A stretch of DNA of 64,000 nt from Phylloscopus collybita (GCA_027886175.1 JAJNNQ010000137.1:2422001-2486000), one strand, 5' to 3'; counted from the stretch's first letter, positions 1 to 11,404 are shown. Translations and numbers: made by a program. The notes: generated from the letters alone by a model not told the origin.

Positions 1-74
1 TGGCAGAGGGGATTGGCAACCAGCTGGCTTGGTTCTCCCTGTTCTGAATCCCAATCTTGAAAAAATTCCATCCA

Positions 75-275
75 CCTTTCTCAGACAGGCTGAGAGGGTT
101 GAGAGTGTTCAGCCTGGAGAGGAGAAGACTCCAGGGAGACCTTAGAGCCCCTTCCAGTGCTTAAAGGGGCTCCAGGAGAGCTGGAGAGGGATTTTGGACA
201 AGGGTCTGGATGGGCAGGGCAAGGGGGAACGGCTTGGTGCTCTCAGAGGCCTTTTCCATCTTTAATGATTCCATG
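75..275 (+). mobile_element. CR1 LINE 3' fragment
   Basis: Plus-strand CR1 remnant. The phrase 'gttcagcctggagagga' is the usual end of the CR1 reverse-transcriptase reading frame. It is followed by the 'cagtgcttaaaggggctcc' and 'gggcaagggggaacgg' blocks of the 3' region and ends near 'ttaatgattccatgg'. The middle of the 3' region is missing, so it is internally deleted as well as 5'-truncated. Confidence 0.8.
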
Positions 276-475
276 GCACAAGTGGTGTGGGCACTCCCTA
301 GACACTCCCACTGCCTGAGAAAAGATGTCTGGAGGGTGCTGCTGGTGTTGGTGTGGTGGGACGGGGTCATGAAGGGTCACATTCTGTTCTCTGGTGGACT
401 GCAGCCATTCCCAGATCTGCCTTCTCACGCCTGTGCATGCTGAAGGATGGAGACTCAAACATCTCCGTGGTTTTT

Positions 476-630
476 ATAGGATCACAGAATGGTTTGGGTT
501 GGAAGGGACCTTAAACATCATCCAGTTCCACTCCCTTCCACTGTCCCAGGGTGCTCCAAGCCCCATCCAACTTGGCCTTGAACACTGCCAGTGATGGGAA
601 TCCACAACTTCTCTGGGCAACAAGCAAGCC
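476..630 (-). mobile_element. CR1 LINE 3' fragment
   Basis: Reverse-complement CR1 tail. It opens at 'atcacagaatggtttggg' and runs through 'aagggaccttaaacatcatcc', 'ctccaagccccatccaac' and 'cttctctgggcaac'. It is 5'-truncated, as is normal for CR1. Confidence 0.88.
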
Positions 631-740
631 AAGATTTCCATTTCCCTTCATCTCCTGACACCGAAGGAGAGTTGTTCATTTTTCTGCTCCTACAGCAAAA
701 AGCCTTCTCCTCCCTGTACTGGCTCCTTGGCCAGATGAAG

Positions 741-786
741 GCTGTGAGGAGAAGGACTCTGGAGCTGTGAGGAGAAGGACTCTGGA
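741..786. repeat. 23-bp tandem duplication
   Basis: Two perfect adjacent copies of a 23-bp unit beginning 'gctgtgaggagaaggac', with the first few bases of a third copy. It is probably a replication-slippage product. No function is evident. Confidence 0.9.
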
Positions 787-1869
787 GCTGTACTGCTTTA
801 GGAAGCATCTAAAGCCCCTTCAAATCATGTCAAAGATGCATTGAAGCCACGCAGGCCTCAAGAGAGGTCTCCTCCTTTTAGGAGAAGCTGGCTCACACTC
901 AATGCCAAAGGAGGTGGCAAATGAAGAAAGAAAAAAGCTGTAGCTCTGTAAACTCATAAATCACCAAAGTCCTAAAAGAGAAGGGAAAAAAAAAAAAAAA
1001 AGGCAAGAACCCAACATGGCCTTTTTGGTTTGCAGATAAGCACAAAGTTTGGCAGGAAGGAGATTAGGGCTTTTTCCAGCGCGCCTCACGGTCGATAATT
1101 CCCACAGCAACAGAGCTCCGGGCTGCAAACAGCCACACGTGTTCCCCTGCAGAAAATGGGAGAGAGCAGAGGGAGAGAGGGACAGAGGGGCAGGGGACAG
1201 CTCATGATAAACTCTGCTGACACCAAGGGAAGGTCCTGAGTGAGCCCCTCCGCACACCTTCCTCTGGAGAAGCATTTTTTGCTGTCTTTGTTAATTCAGA
1301 GTTTTTGGAAGCCCCAAAATGATGCTTCCTGGGAAACTCCAGCCTGACTCTATCAGCCCTTGCCAGCAGCCAAGGGTCGTTATGATTAATGACAGTAGAA
1401 AACTGCCAGTGGCAGACACAAAGAATTAAGTTGTCACCAACATTTAAAAAATCAACGTTAGGCCATGGGAAGGGTGGGGGAAGAAGACGATGGCTGTACA
1501 ATATCTTCTCACTCTCTCCACAGTTCCTCCTGGGGTGGCCTAAATCCACCCTGAAAATAAATTTTTTAAAAGTCATTAAAAAATAATAATTTTAATATCA
1601 GAACAATTTTATAAATAACTTAGATTATTAACTTTCTAAGCCATGCTTCATGTCACCAGAGAGCCCCAGAGTCCTGCCAGACACCAAGGTGCCACTCAAA
1701 GGTCCCCCATGGTCTTGTGCCACTTCTGCCACTCCTGTGGACACTGAAGGTGCTCTGGGACACCTCCAGTGACATCAGTTGTGTTCAGGTAGCTTGGTCA
1801 AGTTGCTGCAGTTCTTCCTGGGACCAAAACACCGGAGAGCCAAGTGAGGGACAGCAAATGTCACGCGAG
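787..1869. other. unassigned intergenic stretch
   Basis: No exon, RNA gene or family-level repeat was recognised. It holds a 16-base A run at 986-1001. A short AT-rich stretch follows at about 1555-1630. Open frames here are short and lack splice context. Confidence 0.5.
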
Positions 1870-2140
1870 TACCGACTGATAGGATGAGAGGAAATGGCCT
1901 CAGGTTGCACCAGGGAAGGTTTAGGTTAGATATTGGGGGGAAAATCATGGAAAGTGTTGTAAAGGATTGGAAAAGCCTGCCCAGGGAAGTGGTGGTGTCA
2001 CCATCCCAGGAAGTGTCACAAAACAATGTGGGTGGGGCACTTGAGGACATGATTTAGTGGTGAACGTAGTGGTGGTGCTGTGTTGATGAAGGGACTTGAT
2101 GATCTTTAAGATCTTTTCCAACCTAAATGATTCTATGAAA
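1870..2140 (+). mobile_element. CR1 LINE 3' fragment
   Basis: Plus-strand CR1. 'gataggatgagaggaaatgg' and 'cctcaggttgcaccaggg' are the end of the LINE reading frame. 'aagtggtggtgtcaccatcc' follows, then a 3' end 'gatgatctttaagatc...cctaaatgattctatg'. The block around 'ggacatgatttagtggtg' marks it as a different CR1 subfamily from the ones ending in 'cttggaggtctcttcc'. Confidence 0.87.
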
Positions 2141-2635
2141 TGGAAAGGACCAGGGATGGTGGATAAACACAGCAACAAATTCAAGCAGAGTTAATTGGAA
2201 GGAGATCCAGTGCAAAGAGTTCCCCTGCTCCATGAAACATCTTCTCACTCTCCACCAGGGCTAAGCCTGGGGATGCAGGAGGCCGTGGGAGCAGGAGCAA
2301 AAATTCTCTAAAATCAAGCATCTCTCTCCAGGCTGTGAGCTCAGGGCTTGGGGAGGGAAAAGAAAAGACCTCATGACTCCAGGGAACATCTCATTGTGTA
2401 AATCAAAGGCGAGGAGTGCAGCTGGAATTGCACTTCCAAGATTGCGAGAAACAAGACAGTGTTTCTCCTACCTCTGCAACTCTTTGTGCCCTCCGTTCCC
2501 ACAGTGAACACAGGAGGATGGACCCTCCAAAGCCCCTCCTGTCCACTCCTACATGCCCTGACCATGGTGGAATTCCCATCCCTCCAGCCCAGTGGCCCGA
2601 GGAAGCTTCATTCCATCATCCCTCACCTCCCCAAC
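2141..2635. other. unassigned intergenic stretch
   Basis: Nothing recognisable. No open frame here shows splice signals or protein-like composition. Confidence 0.5.
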
Positions 2636-2758
2636 TTCCACAGGTGACAGGTGAAGCAAAGACAGGGAAGGGGGCTGTGGACAGGCCCTCCCCTTCCACA
2701 GGTGACAGGTGAAGCAGAGACAGGGAAGGGGGCTGTGGACAGGCCCTCCCCTTCCACA
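2636..2758. repeat. 58-bp tandem duplication
   Basis: Two copies of a 58-bp unit beginning 'ttccacaggtgacaggtgaa' (2636-2693 and 2694-2751), then a further 7 bases of the unit. The copies differ at one base (gcaaag versus gcagag), so the duplication is recent. Confidence 0.92.
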
Positions 2759-3171
2759 GTGGAGGGGGATATTTTCCTATCAGCAGCTGATTAGATTTGG
2801 GCTGCTTCCCACAGCGTTCCTTGCGGGAGGGAGCCGCGCGATGCAGCCAGAAGGGCGCGGTGGCCTCGGTGACAGCCACGGGCTGTGGGATGTCGGGTCA
2901 CACTCCGTGCCCAGAGCACCCCCAGCCCTCCACAAGGCACAGATGGCTCCTTTCCGTCATCTGACCTCATTGTTTAATCTGACCTGATCCGGTGCTCTAA
3001 TCTAACGTCCAGTTTAATCACCACTACGAAGCCGGGATTGTTTCCCTGGGCTCCACCCTGAGTTCCTTCCCTCCGGGGGCACACGCACAGCCCGGATCCA
3101 TCTGAGGGGACACCCTGGGTGGGACCTGAGGGCTGCTCCCAGCTCGTGCAGAGGAGATGGTCTCGTGGGGG
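2759..3171. other. unassigned, mildly CpG-containing stretch
   Basis: About 2815-2880 carries several CpGs ('gagccgcgcgatgcagc') in otherwise CpG-poor DNA. The stretch then becomes ordinary intergenic sequence. No splice-flanked frame was found. Confidence 0.45.
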
Positions 3172-3450
3172 TTGGTCTCTTTCTCCAGGCAGCAACTGAC
3201 AGAATGAGAGGACACAGTCAGAAGCTACGCCAAGGGAAACACAGGTTGGATATCAGGGAAAAGTTTTTTCCCAGAAAGAATAACAAAGTACTGGGATGGT
3301 CTGCCTGGGGAGGTGGTGGAGCCACCATCCCTGGATGTGTTTAAAGAAAGCCTGGATGTGGTACTCAGTGCTGTGGTTTAACTGAGGTGTTAGGGCTGGG
3401 TTGGACTCGATGATCTTGGAGGTCTCTTCCAACCCAGTGATTCTGTGATG
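3172..3450 (+). mobile_element. CR1 LINE 3' end
   Basis: Plus-strand CR1 from the end of the reading frame ('ggtctctttctccaggcagc', 'gacagaatgagaggacacag') through 'tggggaggtggtggagcc'. It ends in 'cttggaggtctcttccaac' and 'cagtgattctgtgatg'. It is closely related to the copy at 44,247-44,530. Confidence 0.92.
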
Positions 3451-3636
3451 CTTGCAGCCAGCACTGTAAAAAAAAGAATATTTCCATTTCATGAAGTCAG
3501 CAGAAGTTTCTCCTATGGCTGCTACAGGTCCCAAGGGGTTGCTAAGACCCTTAGCAATTTTTAATCAGGGATTTTGTAGCCCTTTTGTTGTCTTTGGGGG
3601 CTCCTACAAATGGTCTGCTTGATCACAAGGCTGTAA

Positions 3637-3805
3637 TTATAGAATCACAGAATAATTTGGGTTGGAAAGGACCTTAAAGATCATCCTGTTCCAACACCTG
3701 ATGTGGGCAGGGACACCTTCCGCTATCCCAGGTTCCTCCAAGCCCTGTCCAACCTGGCCTTGGATACTTCCAGGGATCCAGGGGCAGCCACAGCTTCTCC
3801 AGGTT
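3637..3805 (-). mobile_element. CR1 LINE 3' fragment
   Basis: Reverse-strand CR1 starting at its 3' end ('tatagaatcacagaataat', 'ttgggttggaaaggacc') and continuing to 'gccacagcttctccagg'. It is 5'-truncated at about 165 bp. Confidence 0.9.
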
Positions 3806-6131
3806 TGCATCATGACTCTGCATGACCTTGGTCAAATTGCTTAGCCGTGGTGGCAGCACCTACACTTTTCCCAATTTCCTGCTCTGCTTTGTGTCCTGAT
3901 CCTGCTTTGGCTGTCAGCTCACACAAATTCATCCAGAGGTGATTCCCAGCCCATCCTTGGGATACAGCAGAGAGCAGAACCCCAGGGGAGCTGCAGTGGT
4001 CTCCAGTTCCCTGTTTGCACATTAAGACATCCTCACCTCAGTTCTCCCTCTTTGAAAGGGAGGAACTCCCCCTCAGCCCAGCCTCTCCAGGTTGAAATCC
4101 ACGGATAGCACAGCAAGGGAGCACAAAGTGCAGCTGAACAGGGCTGCAGACACCAATGAGTCCCAAATTGGTTCACCCAAACCAGGTCTCAGCCAACTGT
4201 GGGGCTCGTGATGGTGCTGCCTGTACCCAGGAAAGGACTGCCACACACACATATCCTTCCCTACAGCCAGGAAGGGTTTATTGCACACAGTCCCCCCTGC
4301 CCACAGCCTCAGAGGGTGGGAAAGGGGCCTGGAAAGGTCACTCAGTCCATGACATCCCCCTAGGCAGGATCAGCTCTGCTCTGGCCCCGCTGACAGATGT
4401 TTGTGTAACCTGCCCTCGGAGACCTCCTGTAAAGGGAGGCCACGTCCTGCCCCCAGCCATCTCCTCCTCCTCCTCCTCCTCCTCTCCCCGGGGTAGCTCC
4501 GAGGATTTTCCCACGCTGTCCAAATTACACTGCTCCCCCCCGAGCTGCAGAGAGCCCCTCTGCTCTCAGCTGCAGCTCTTTTTCCCAGACTGAACGAGTA
4601 GAAACAATTTGCTGACACCTTTGCAGCGTGGCAAAAAAAAAAAAGAAAATAAAATCCATCCCAGACTGTCTTTGCCTCACATCAACACAGAGGCCCTAAT
4701 TCACAGCCATGTCAGCATCTGGGAGAGGATGTGGCTCTGCCAGGATCTGTCTGGCAGCAGAGGTGCTCCCAGCTCTTGCTCTCTCACCACACAGAAGGAG
4801 ATTTCCCTGCAATCTGATGGTAAGAAAGTGAGAATAGAATGTTCTTCCTATTCTGTCCCAGGCTATTCTGGGATCACGCCTGCTCAGGTGCCTTGTTCTG
4901 CACACTTTGTCCCTCTGTGGTCTCCCAGAATCTTCTGTTTCAATGAGTTTTGCCTCCACCTCTCTCTACAAGCCCTTATGAAAAGGCACTGACAGCTCTG
5001 CTCCGTGCTTCTGCAGCCCTCAGGTGCAGGTGGGCTTTGCACAGGCAAGGATCCCACTTCCAAAATGCCTCCATCCTCTCTGCTTCCATCATGGATAATT
5101 TTTCCTCTGAGATTAAAGAGGTTGGCAGGAGGAAAGCAAATATTTATGCCCAGACTGATGGCTGGTGGTAAAACTTCTGTCCAAGGTTGGAGATGACCCT
5201 TTGGTACCTCGGTGTTGGTCCCCATGCTCTGCTCAGGGACAGCATCTCCTCTTCCCCCCTGTTTAATTTTTGTCACTGCCTATTTTAAAGACACTGCTGA
5301 AACCCTCCCCAAGACATTTATTTCCCTTCTGATGGGGAAGTTGTCCTATTTTGCCATTTTTCTCTGCAGTCAAGTGTGCTACAACTGCAGTGCAATTCTA
5401 AGTACTCCAAGGCACACCATTACAGCAGCAGCTGGGGCTTTACATCCAAAACACACATGTGATCAAATTGAACGGCTTAGCAACAACAATTCTTCTATTT
5501 CCTCTGGTATTACATTGACTTTCTCGCTGAAACAATTTCCACTGCAATATCCTACCAGTGAAACTGCTCCCAGATGCCTGAGCTTAGGCTGCAGATTTGG
5601 CTCTGAAGCCAGGTTTCACAGAATGCTCCTGGTGATTTTCTACAGAGCTTGGAAATCCTGGAGGGGTTTGAGGTTTTTCTTTCTCTGTCACGTTCACTTT
5701 ATTTGATTTGGTAGGCTGAAAAGCAAAAACTAGATCTCTCAGCAGCCCTATTTAGATGTTATTTAAATGTGCTGTCACACTGGCCTCAGAACTGCTCAAG
5801 AAATACTTACTCATCTGCCCCCCTTGGAAAGCTGTGGCTTCCAGGCATTGCAGACAGGAGGATGATTTCTTGGTGCAATGCACCAAGGGATTTAAATGCT
5901 ATGTGGTCTTTTAGTTCTGAGGCACCTCGTAATTAACAACTGATTAAAGTTTGGGGATTATTTTGTAACATAATCACTGTTTTGCAGGGACTGGTGCTCT
6001 GCCAGGGCTGGCTGCATGGGTTACACCCTGGGCATTCAGGGATCTCAGGCATCTGTGGCCAGGTTCTTTTAAAGGTTGATGTATTGTTTGCAGATGGGGT
6101 TTTATACCACCTCGTCAACTCTCAGCCCTGT
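3806..6131. other. unassigned intergenic stretch with short (CTC)n
   Basis: No gene or transposon was recognised over 2.3 kb. It includes a CTC trinucleotide run at about 4461-4485. A-rich DNA lies near 4630-4652. Open frames up to 164 aa (5212-5706, plus) have no splice context and mixed low-complexity composition. Confidence 0.45.
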
Positions 6132-6195
6132 GGCACAGTTTGTGTCCCAGATGTGGCAGGAAAGGCACAGTTTGTGTCCCAGATGTGGCAGGAAA
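6132..6195. repeat. 32-bp perfect tandem duplication
   Basis: Two identical adjacent copies of a 32-bp unit starting 'ggcacagtttgtgtcccag'. The absence of any mismatch suggests a very recent or polymorphic duplication. It lies just upstream of a minus-strand CR1. Confidence 0.93.
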
Positions 6196-6212
6196 GCTGC
6201 AAGCTGTGCTTA

Positions 6213-6830
6213 GTTAAATCAGAGAATTATGAAGCACTTTGGGTTGGAAGGATCCTTCCAAAGCCTTCCAGTCCAACCCCCCTGCAATGGACAGGGAACA
6301 TCTCCCACTAGACCAGGTTGGTCCAAGCGCTGTCCAATCTGTCCATAAATCTTTCCAGTTATGGGGCATCCACCACCTTTCTGGGCAACCTGTGCCAGTG
6401 TTCTCATTGTGAAAAATGTCCTGCTTTTATCTAAATGGAACCTGGTTTGGTTTAAAATCATTACCCCCTGTGCTATCACTACAGACCCTGCTAAAAAGTC
6501 TGTTCCCCTCTCTCTTATAGGACCTCTTTAGGGCCTGGAAGGGGCTCTGAAGTCTCCCCAAAACCTTCTCTTCCCCAGGTGAGCCCCCCCCGCCCCCAGC
6601 TCTCCCAGCCTGGCTCCAGAGCAGAGGGGCTCCAGCCCTTGGAACAGCCCATGGCCTCCTCTGGACTCTCTCCAGCACTTCCACATCCTTCTGATGTTGG
6701 GGACCCCAGAGGTGGAGACAGCTCTGCAGGTGGGGTCTCACCTGAGCACAGCAGAGGGAGAAATTCCCCTCCCTGGACCTGCTGCCAGGTGTGATGCAGC
6801 CCTGGGCACGGTGTTCCCTGGGTGGAATGA
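6213..6830 (-). mobile_element. CR1 LINE, 3' region plus end of ORF2
   Basis: The longest CR1 in the window. The plus strand shows the reversed 3' tail ('actttgggttggaaggatcc', 'gggcatccaccacctttctg'). Beyond it, the minus strand keeps a decayed version of the C-terminal end of the CR1 ORF2 (endonuclease-reverse transcriptase). Readable motifs are VRPHLQSC, LWGPQHQKD and LERVQRR, then KREGNRLFS. These are known landmarks of the last part of the CR1 protein. The copy is 5'-truncated; the minus-strand frame over this region runs on into unrelated DNA and is not a gene. Confidence 0.9.
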
Positions 6831-7689
6831 GCAAACCCAGCCCTGTTCCCAGAAACCACAGGAACAACTCCCTCCTTTCCTGGCCTTCTCCCATCTGATT
6901 CCAGGTCAGCCTGCCACTGCCACGCCATCCAGGCTTGTTCCCCACACCTGGGCTTCTCCATGTGGGATGGACAGCAGCCATCCCTCTGAGCCTCCTTCCT
7001 GGCCTCAAATCATCTCCTAACCCGTAGCAAATGTTTTTTGGGTTTTTTTTTTCTCTGCTCAGCCTCCTCAATCTTGTCGTATCTGCTCTCCCATCGTGGT
7101 GTTTACTCTCTTCAAAGAACCGAGAGCCGTTATCCTATCTTCGCCTTAGTCATGATTTGGCCAGGACTTACACATTTCTCGCTCCTTTTATTTTCTAATC
7201 TCCCCTCTCAGGTCTCTCCCGTCAGGAGAACTGCTCTCACAGGCTGCTTGGGTTTCTCTGTTTATCTTGGAGCGGGAGCGGCGTCGATTTTGCAAAGCTA
7301 GCTGTGAAGCAAGAGGCTTTCACGCTCAACAAGCTCACGGGTGGCAAAGTGCCATGGGACAGCTGTGGAATGAAAAGGGATTAGAGGAGCTAAGTGGATG
7401 CCCCTGGGACATAACCCCCAGTCCCTTAAACCCCCTTCCCCAGCAGAGGGGCTGATGTGGGCTGTGCTGTCCCACCCTGACACAGCTTGGCCGGCAGGAT
7501 CTGAGCGTGGGTCTTGGCCAGAAACTCCTGTGAGCACTTCATGAAAATCACATCATGGGGCTGAAATGGGAGGGCAGTGTCTGCTCTGCAGACCCCGGGC
7601 TGCAGGAGCAGATTGGGACTGAGAAATGTGTCTTTTCCTGAGGTTCTCCTGTGCCTTTTCCTGAGCCTGGCACATCAGCTGATGGGGGA
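6831..7689. other. unassigned intergenic stretch
   Basis: The first part may be extremely decayed CR1 upstream sequence. From about 7000 it is ordinary single-copy DNA with a T-rich patch at 7030-7052. No exon signals were found. Confidence 0.45.
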
Positions 7690-8345
7690 TTCAGTCCCAC
7701 CCCTTCTCAGTCAGATGTGGGATCTGTCTGAGCTGGTCCAGGGGAGGTCACCAGGAGGATTCCAGGGCTGGAGCACCTCTGCTCTGGAGACAGAATGAAG
7801 AATTTGGGGTTGTTCAGCCCAGAGAGGAAAAGGGTCGAGGGAGATTTTATTGTGACCTTCCAGTACTTGAAAGGAGTTTATAAAAGAGGGTGGAGAGGGG
7901 ACTTTCACAGAGCAGATAATGATAGCATGAGGGGGACAATTTTTACAATTTAAAACCAATTTAAAATTTTAATATAGTTTAAAATAATTTTATTAAAATA
8001 TTATTTATAATTTTTATGAAAGTCAATTTGTATTAATTAATTTTTAAAATTTAAAATTTAAAATTTAAAATTTAAAATTTAAAATTTAAAATTTAAAATT
8101 TAAACTAAAAGAGAAGAAATTTAGATGTTAGGAAAAGATTCTTCACTCAGAGGGTGGTGAGACCCTGGCACAGGCTGCTCAGAGAAGCTGTACCTGTCCC
8201 ATCCCTGGAAGAGTCCAAAGCCAGGTTGGACAGGGTTTGGAACAGCCTGGTCTAGTTGGAGGTGCCCCTGCCCATGACAGGGAGAGTTGGAGCTGGATGA
8301 TCTTTAGGTCCTTTCCAACTCAAACAGTTCCATGATTCCATGATG
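7690..8345 (+). mobile_element. CR1 LINE split by an AT-rich array
   Basis: A plus-strand CR1 whose two halves join across a 167-bp AT array. The left half runs from the ORF2 end ('ggctggagcacctctgctc', 'gttcagcccagagaggaaaa') to 'gcatgagggggacaat'. The right half resumes at 'aaactaaaagagaagaaat' and reaches the 3' end at 'ccatgattccatgatg'. The two halves are contiguous in an ordinary CR1. Confidence 0.88.
7938..8104. repeat. AT-rich array with perfect (TTTAAAA)n core
   Basis: Almost only A and T. The last 60 bases (about 8044-8103) are a clean 7-bp tandem repeat of TTTAAAA; the earlier part is a decayed version. It sits exactly where a CR1 normally reads 'caatggtttcaaactaaa', so it probably expanded from that site. 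Confidence 0.9.
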
Positions 8346-8439
8346 TCAATGTGCAAACAGGCTGGAAGTCACAGCTCATCCCAGCTGGGTCTGGCTGGTG
8401 GGGATTTTGAAGGAAAAGATGAGAATTACAGCAGAAGAG

Positions 8440-8580
8440 AAGGAGGGAACCCACTCTCCCTCTTTAAGTTTTGGAAGCTTGGAAGGCTGGAATGGCTTTA
8501 CTCCCTGGCTGTGAGGGTACCCTCAAAACCATTTTGGAAAGATGCGTCACTCTCCCCTATTTTGACAGCAATTCCTTCCC
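8440..8580. repeat. dispersed duplicate, copy A
   Basis: Near-identical to 14,945-15,097. The shared core includes 'ggctggaatggctttactcc', 'cctcaaaaccattttgg' and 'ctcccctattttgacagc'. The left edge resembles a reversed CR1 piece ('acccactctccctctttaag'). Either this is a dispersed repeat family I cannot name or a local segmental duplication. Confidence 0.85.
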
Positions 8581-8597
8581 TCACTCCATGTGTGAGA

Positions 8598-8725
8598 TAC
8601 CACAGAGTCACAGAATCATTTAGGTTGGAAAAGACCCCCAAGATCCCTGAGTCCAACCATTAACACAACACTGCCAGGTCACCACGTCCCCTAAGCACCA
8701 CATCTCCCATCTTTTGGCAGGTCTG
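8598..8725 (-). mobile_element. CR1 LINE 3' fragment
   Basis: Reverse-strand CR1 tail: 'cagagtcacagaatcattta' then 'ggttggaaaagacccccaag' and 'gtccaaccattaacacaac'. It ends within about 125 bp. The wording differs from the more common tails here, indicating another subfamily. Confidence 0.85.
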
Positions 8726-9119
8726 ATCATTGACTGGTGGGAATGACATGGGGAAAAGGCTCTTCCCATTTTAAGATAAAGGTAAATCAAACCCCAGAGG
8801 AGTTAATGAAATAAAACTCCTGCCAGAAAGCACTGAACCATCACAGCCCTTGGGGCTTGGATTAAGGTTTTAGGCTGCCTGTGACATTATTAGTGCTTTC
8901 TGCCCGTGAAAACTGAAACCTCTTGCTGCTTACAGCAAACTCCCTCAGGTTTGGGATGGATGGGAAAGTGAAATGAGAGCAGATGATGTGTGGAGGTTCC
9001 CTCTCTTACCCTGCAGAGCAGAAACTTCTGGTGGCATCAGCACCTGGGGCACAGGCTGTGCAGCCTTGGCATGGTTGTGCCATTCTGACAGGCCACCAAG
9101 AGTGCCAAAAAAATGGCAT
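8726..9119. other. unassigned intergenic stretch
   Basis: No recognisable element; single-copy DNA between two CR1 fragments. Confidence 0.45.
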
Positions 9120-9345
9120 GGAGCTGGGTTTGGGCTGGGTTAGGCTGGTTAGCAGGAAAGATTCTTCTCCCAGAGGGTGATGGCTCCCCAGGGAATGGCC
9201 ACATTCCCAAACTCCAGGAGCATTTGGATAATGCTCCTAGGGATGCACAGGGTGGGATTGTTGGGGTGTCTGTGCAGGGCCAGGAGCTGGGCTGATGATG
9301 CCTGGGGGTCCCTTCCAGCTCAGGATATTCTGTGATTCTATAAAA
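9120..9345 (+). mobile_element. CR1 LINE 3' end
   Basis: Plus-strand CR1: 'gattcttctcccagagggtg', 'aactccaggagcatttgg', 'cagggccaggagctgggc' and a clear 3' end at 'cccttccagctcagg' and 'attctgtgattctataa'. Confidence 0.88.
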
Positions 9346-11404
9346 CATCATTCCTCTGGACATTATTTGCATCCTAATCCTTGCAAAAATAAAGGCAGGC
9401 AGGAGGGCAATGTGATCCCAAGGGAAGAGCCAGCACAGGGTCATGGGATACCAGAAATCCCTCTCTTGGCTCACCACAGGTTTGTGTTGAGACTTTGGCC
9501 AGCTCCACTGCTCTTTTCCATTTTTCCCCCGCTTCCTTTCTGTGTTGTTGCATTGGAAGTTCACGGGAGAGTTTCCTCTGTGGGTGTGTGTGTGGGTGCC
9601 CACATGTGTGTGCAACATTCTGAGGTCTCCCAGTACAAAGGCAGCATAAATTATATCGTGCCAAATTCTTGGAGTGGTGGTATTGGCAGTTTCCTCCCTC
9701 AGAGACTTTGCAAAGTAGCTACCTGTGAAATTAAATTAAACATTTCTTCTCCTGGGGTTTAAACAATGCACTCCCTCCAAGTTGGGCTGAGGATTTCTTT
9801 GTGCTGTATTACTTTATAGATTAGTACAGTGCAGAATATTAATTACCTTTTATTCACTAAGACCTTTTTTTTTTTTTTTCTCCTTGCAGATTTTAGGTTT
9901 TCAATTTGCAAAGAAAACTCGGGTGGGGGTGTGGGGGGTGGCTGCAGGCAATCCCACGTATGTGAGGAATGTAACCTTAAGATCTGGTTCCTGGTACCTG
10001 CTCTGCTCTGCTCCTGGGATCTGCTCTGCCTCCCCCAGCTGATAAGAGCACTGCTGGGTCTGCCTGCCACGCTCATTCCATTACTCCTGAGGCTGTCTTT
10101 TGTCTCTGGTGGGCTCTGGACAGGCACAAATCAAAGCTGTCACGTCCTGCAGAGCCCTGGTTTGGCCTGGAGTGCAGAGATCTCTGAACTCTGCCTTGTG
10201 CAACCATTTTTTTATGGGCAGAAGATGTGCAGGGTGGAAATTTGGATGCCTTTTTTCTCTCTTTCCCCAGCCTCAAACTTGAAGGGTGAGGTTTTGCAGC
10301 ACTGCATCCACCAAGGCTCTTTTGGTGGTCCGGGGAGCGCAGCTGGGAGGGGAAGAGCAAAGCACCACTAAGATCTTTATCATAGCAGGGATTTGAAGGG
10401 CAGTAAAACATTTGTGAACACCCTTTTTGTCTTCCAGATCATCAGGTAGAGACCCCAAAGGAGTGTGTGCATGTGCACCACACACAGATGCACAAATTCC
10501 CAAAATTTCCCCTTCAGGGATGAATGAAAATCCCTCTGTCTCACTTGGCCAGGAACTTTTTTTTGTTGTTTTTACTCTTGCTCCTATAACTTGAAATCCT
10601 TTTAGGAGCAGCTTGATGCCCACCTCCACTGCCACCACAACAATTCTGTCCCTGAATTCCCTGACCAAGGAAGATGCCAGAGCTGCTAGAAGGCAGCACA
10701 GCTGGAAATCTGGCCAGGGTTGGATTTGGCCAGCACAGGTACCACCACGTTCCAGAGGTCACTCAGCCACTGCCAATGTTTTCCATGCAGAGCTGGCTCA
10801 GGGAGGACCTTTCTGAAGTGCAGAGGGCAGCAGTTTTATCTGTTGCAGCTGGCTATCTTTAGACAATTTTAATAAATCAGCGGGATTAAAAACATTCCAG
10901 CCTCCTCCGAGGTGTTTAACCCCGTCAGGCTGGGTGATGAGGAGGAGAGCTTTTGAAAACTGATTGCATTAGAACAGGAGATCTGGGGGAGTTTGTGGTT
11001 ATATCCTCTTGAGCAAGTGTTAAAGGGATGGTGCCAACTCCCAAACCATCTTCTGGGGATATTCATGCTCATATCAGCCCTGATAAAGGAGCCAGAAGCC
11101 TGATGCACGGAAGGAAACCTCTGGATCTGTCCTGCCCTAGCTCCATGGCACATTATCTCCATTGCACAGTGGCAGAGACCTTCCTGGCATCTATTAAATG
11201 CTGTGAATCATTTCCACAGCTCTCCTCTCAAGACACAACATTTGGTCCTTGATTTTGGCAGCTTGGGAAGTTTGTCTGGGGACGTGGAGAGGAGGAAGGA
11301 GGCCTTGAACTTCTGGTGAGCAAAGTAGAGGCAGAAGCTGTCCCAGAGGTGGCCTCTGACTCCCATCCAAGGAAGCCCCTGATTATCCAGCTCCTGTCCT
11401 CCTG
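9346..11404. other. unassigned intergenic stretch
   Basis: Two kilobases without a recognised gene or transposon. There is a GT-rich patch at about 9582-9613. A 15-base T run lies at 9865-9879, followed by an acceptor-like 'ctccttgcag'. The frame beyond that acceptor is open on the plus strand (9829-10371), but it has low-complexity, non-protein-like composition and no matching donor I trust. Confidence 0.45.

Noticed and set aside
6427..7071. 214-residue minus-strand frame as a host gene
   Set aside because: Its C-terminal half is the decayed end of CR1 ORF2; the remainder is unrelated flanking DNA.
9865..10371. Exon after the T15/'ctccttgcag' acceptor
   Set aside because: The open frame has no protein-like pattern and no paired donor, and there is no upstream gene evidence.
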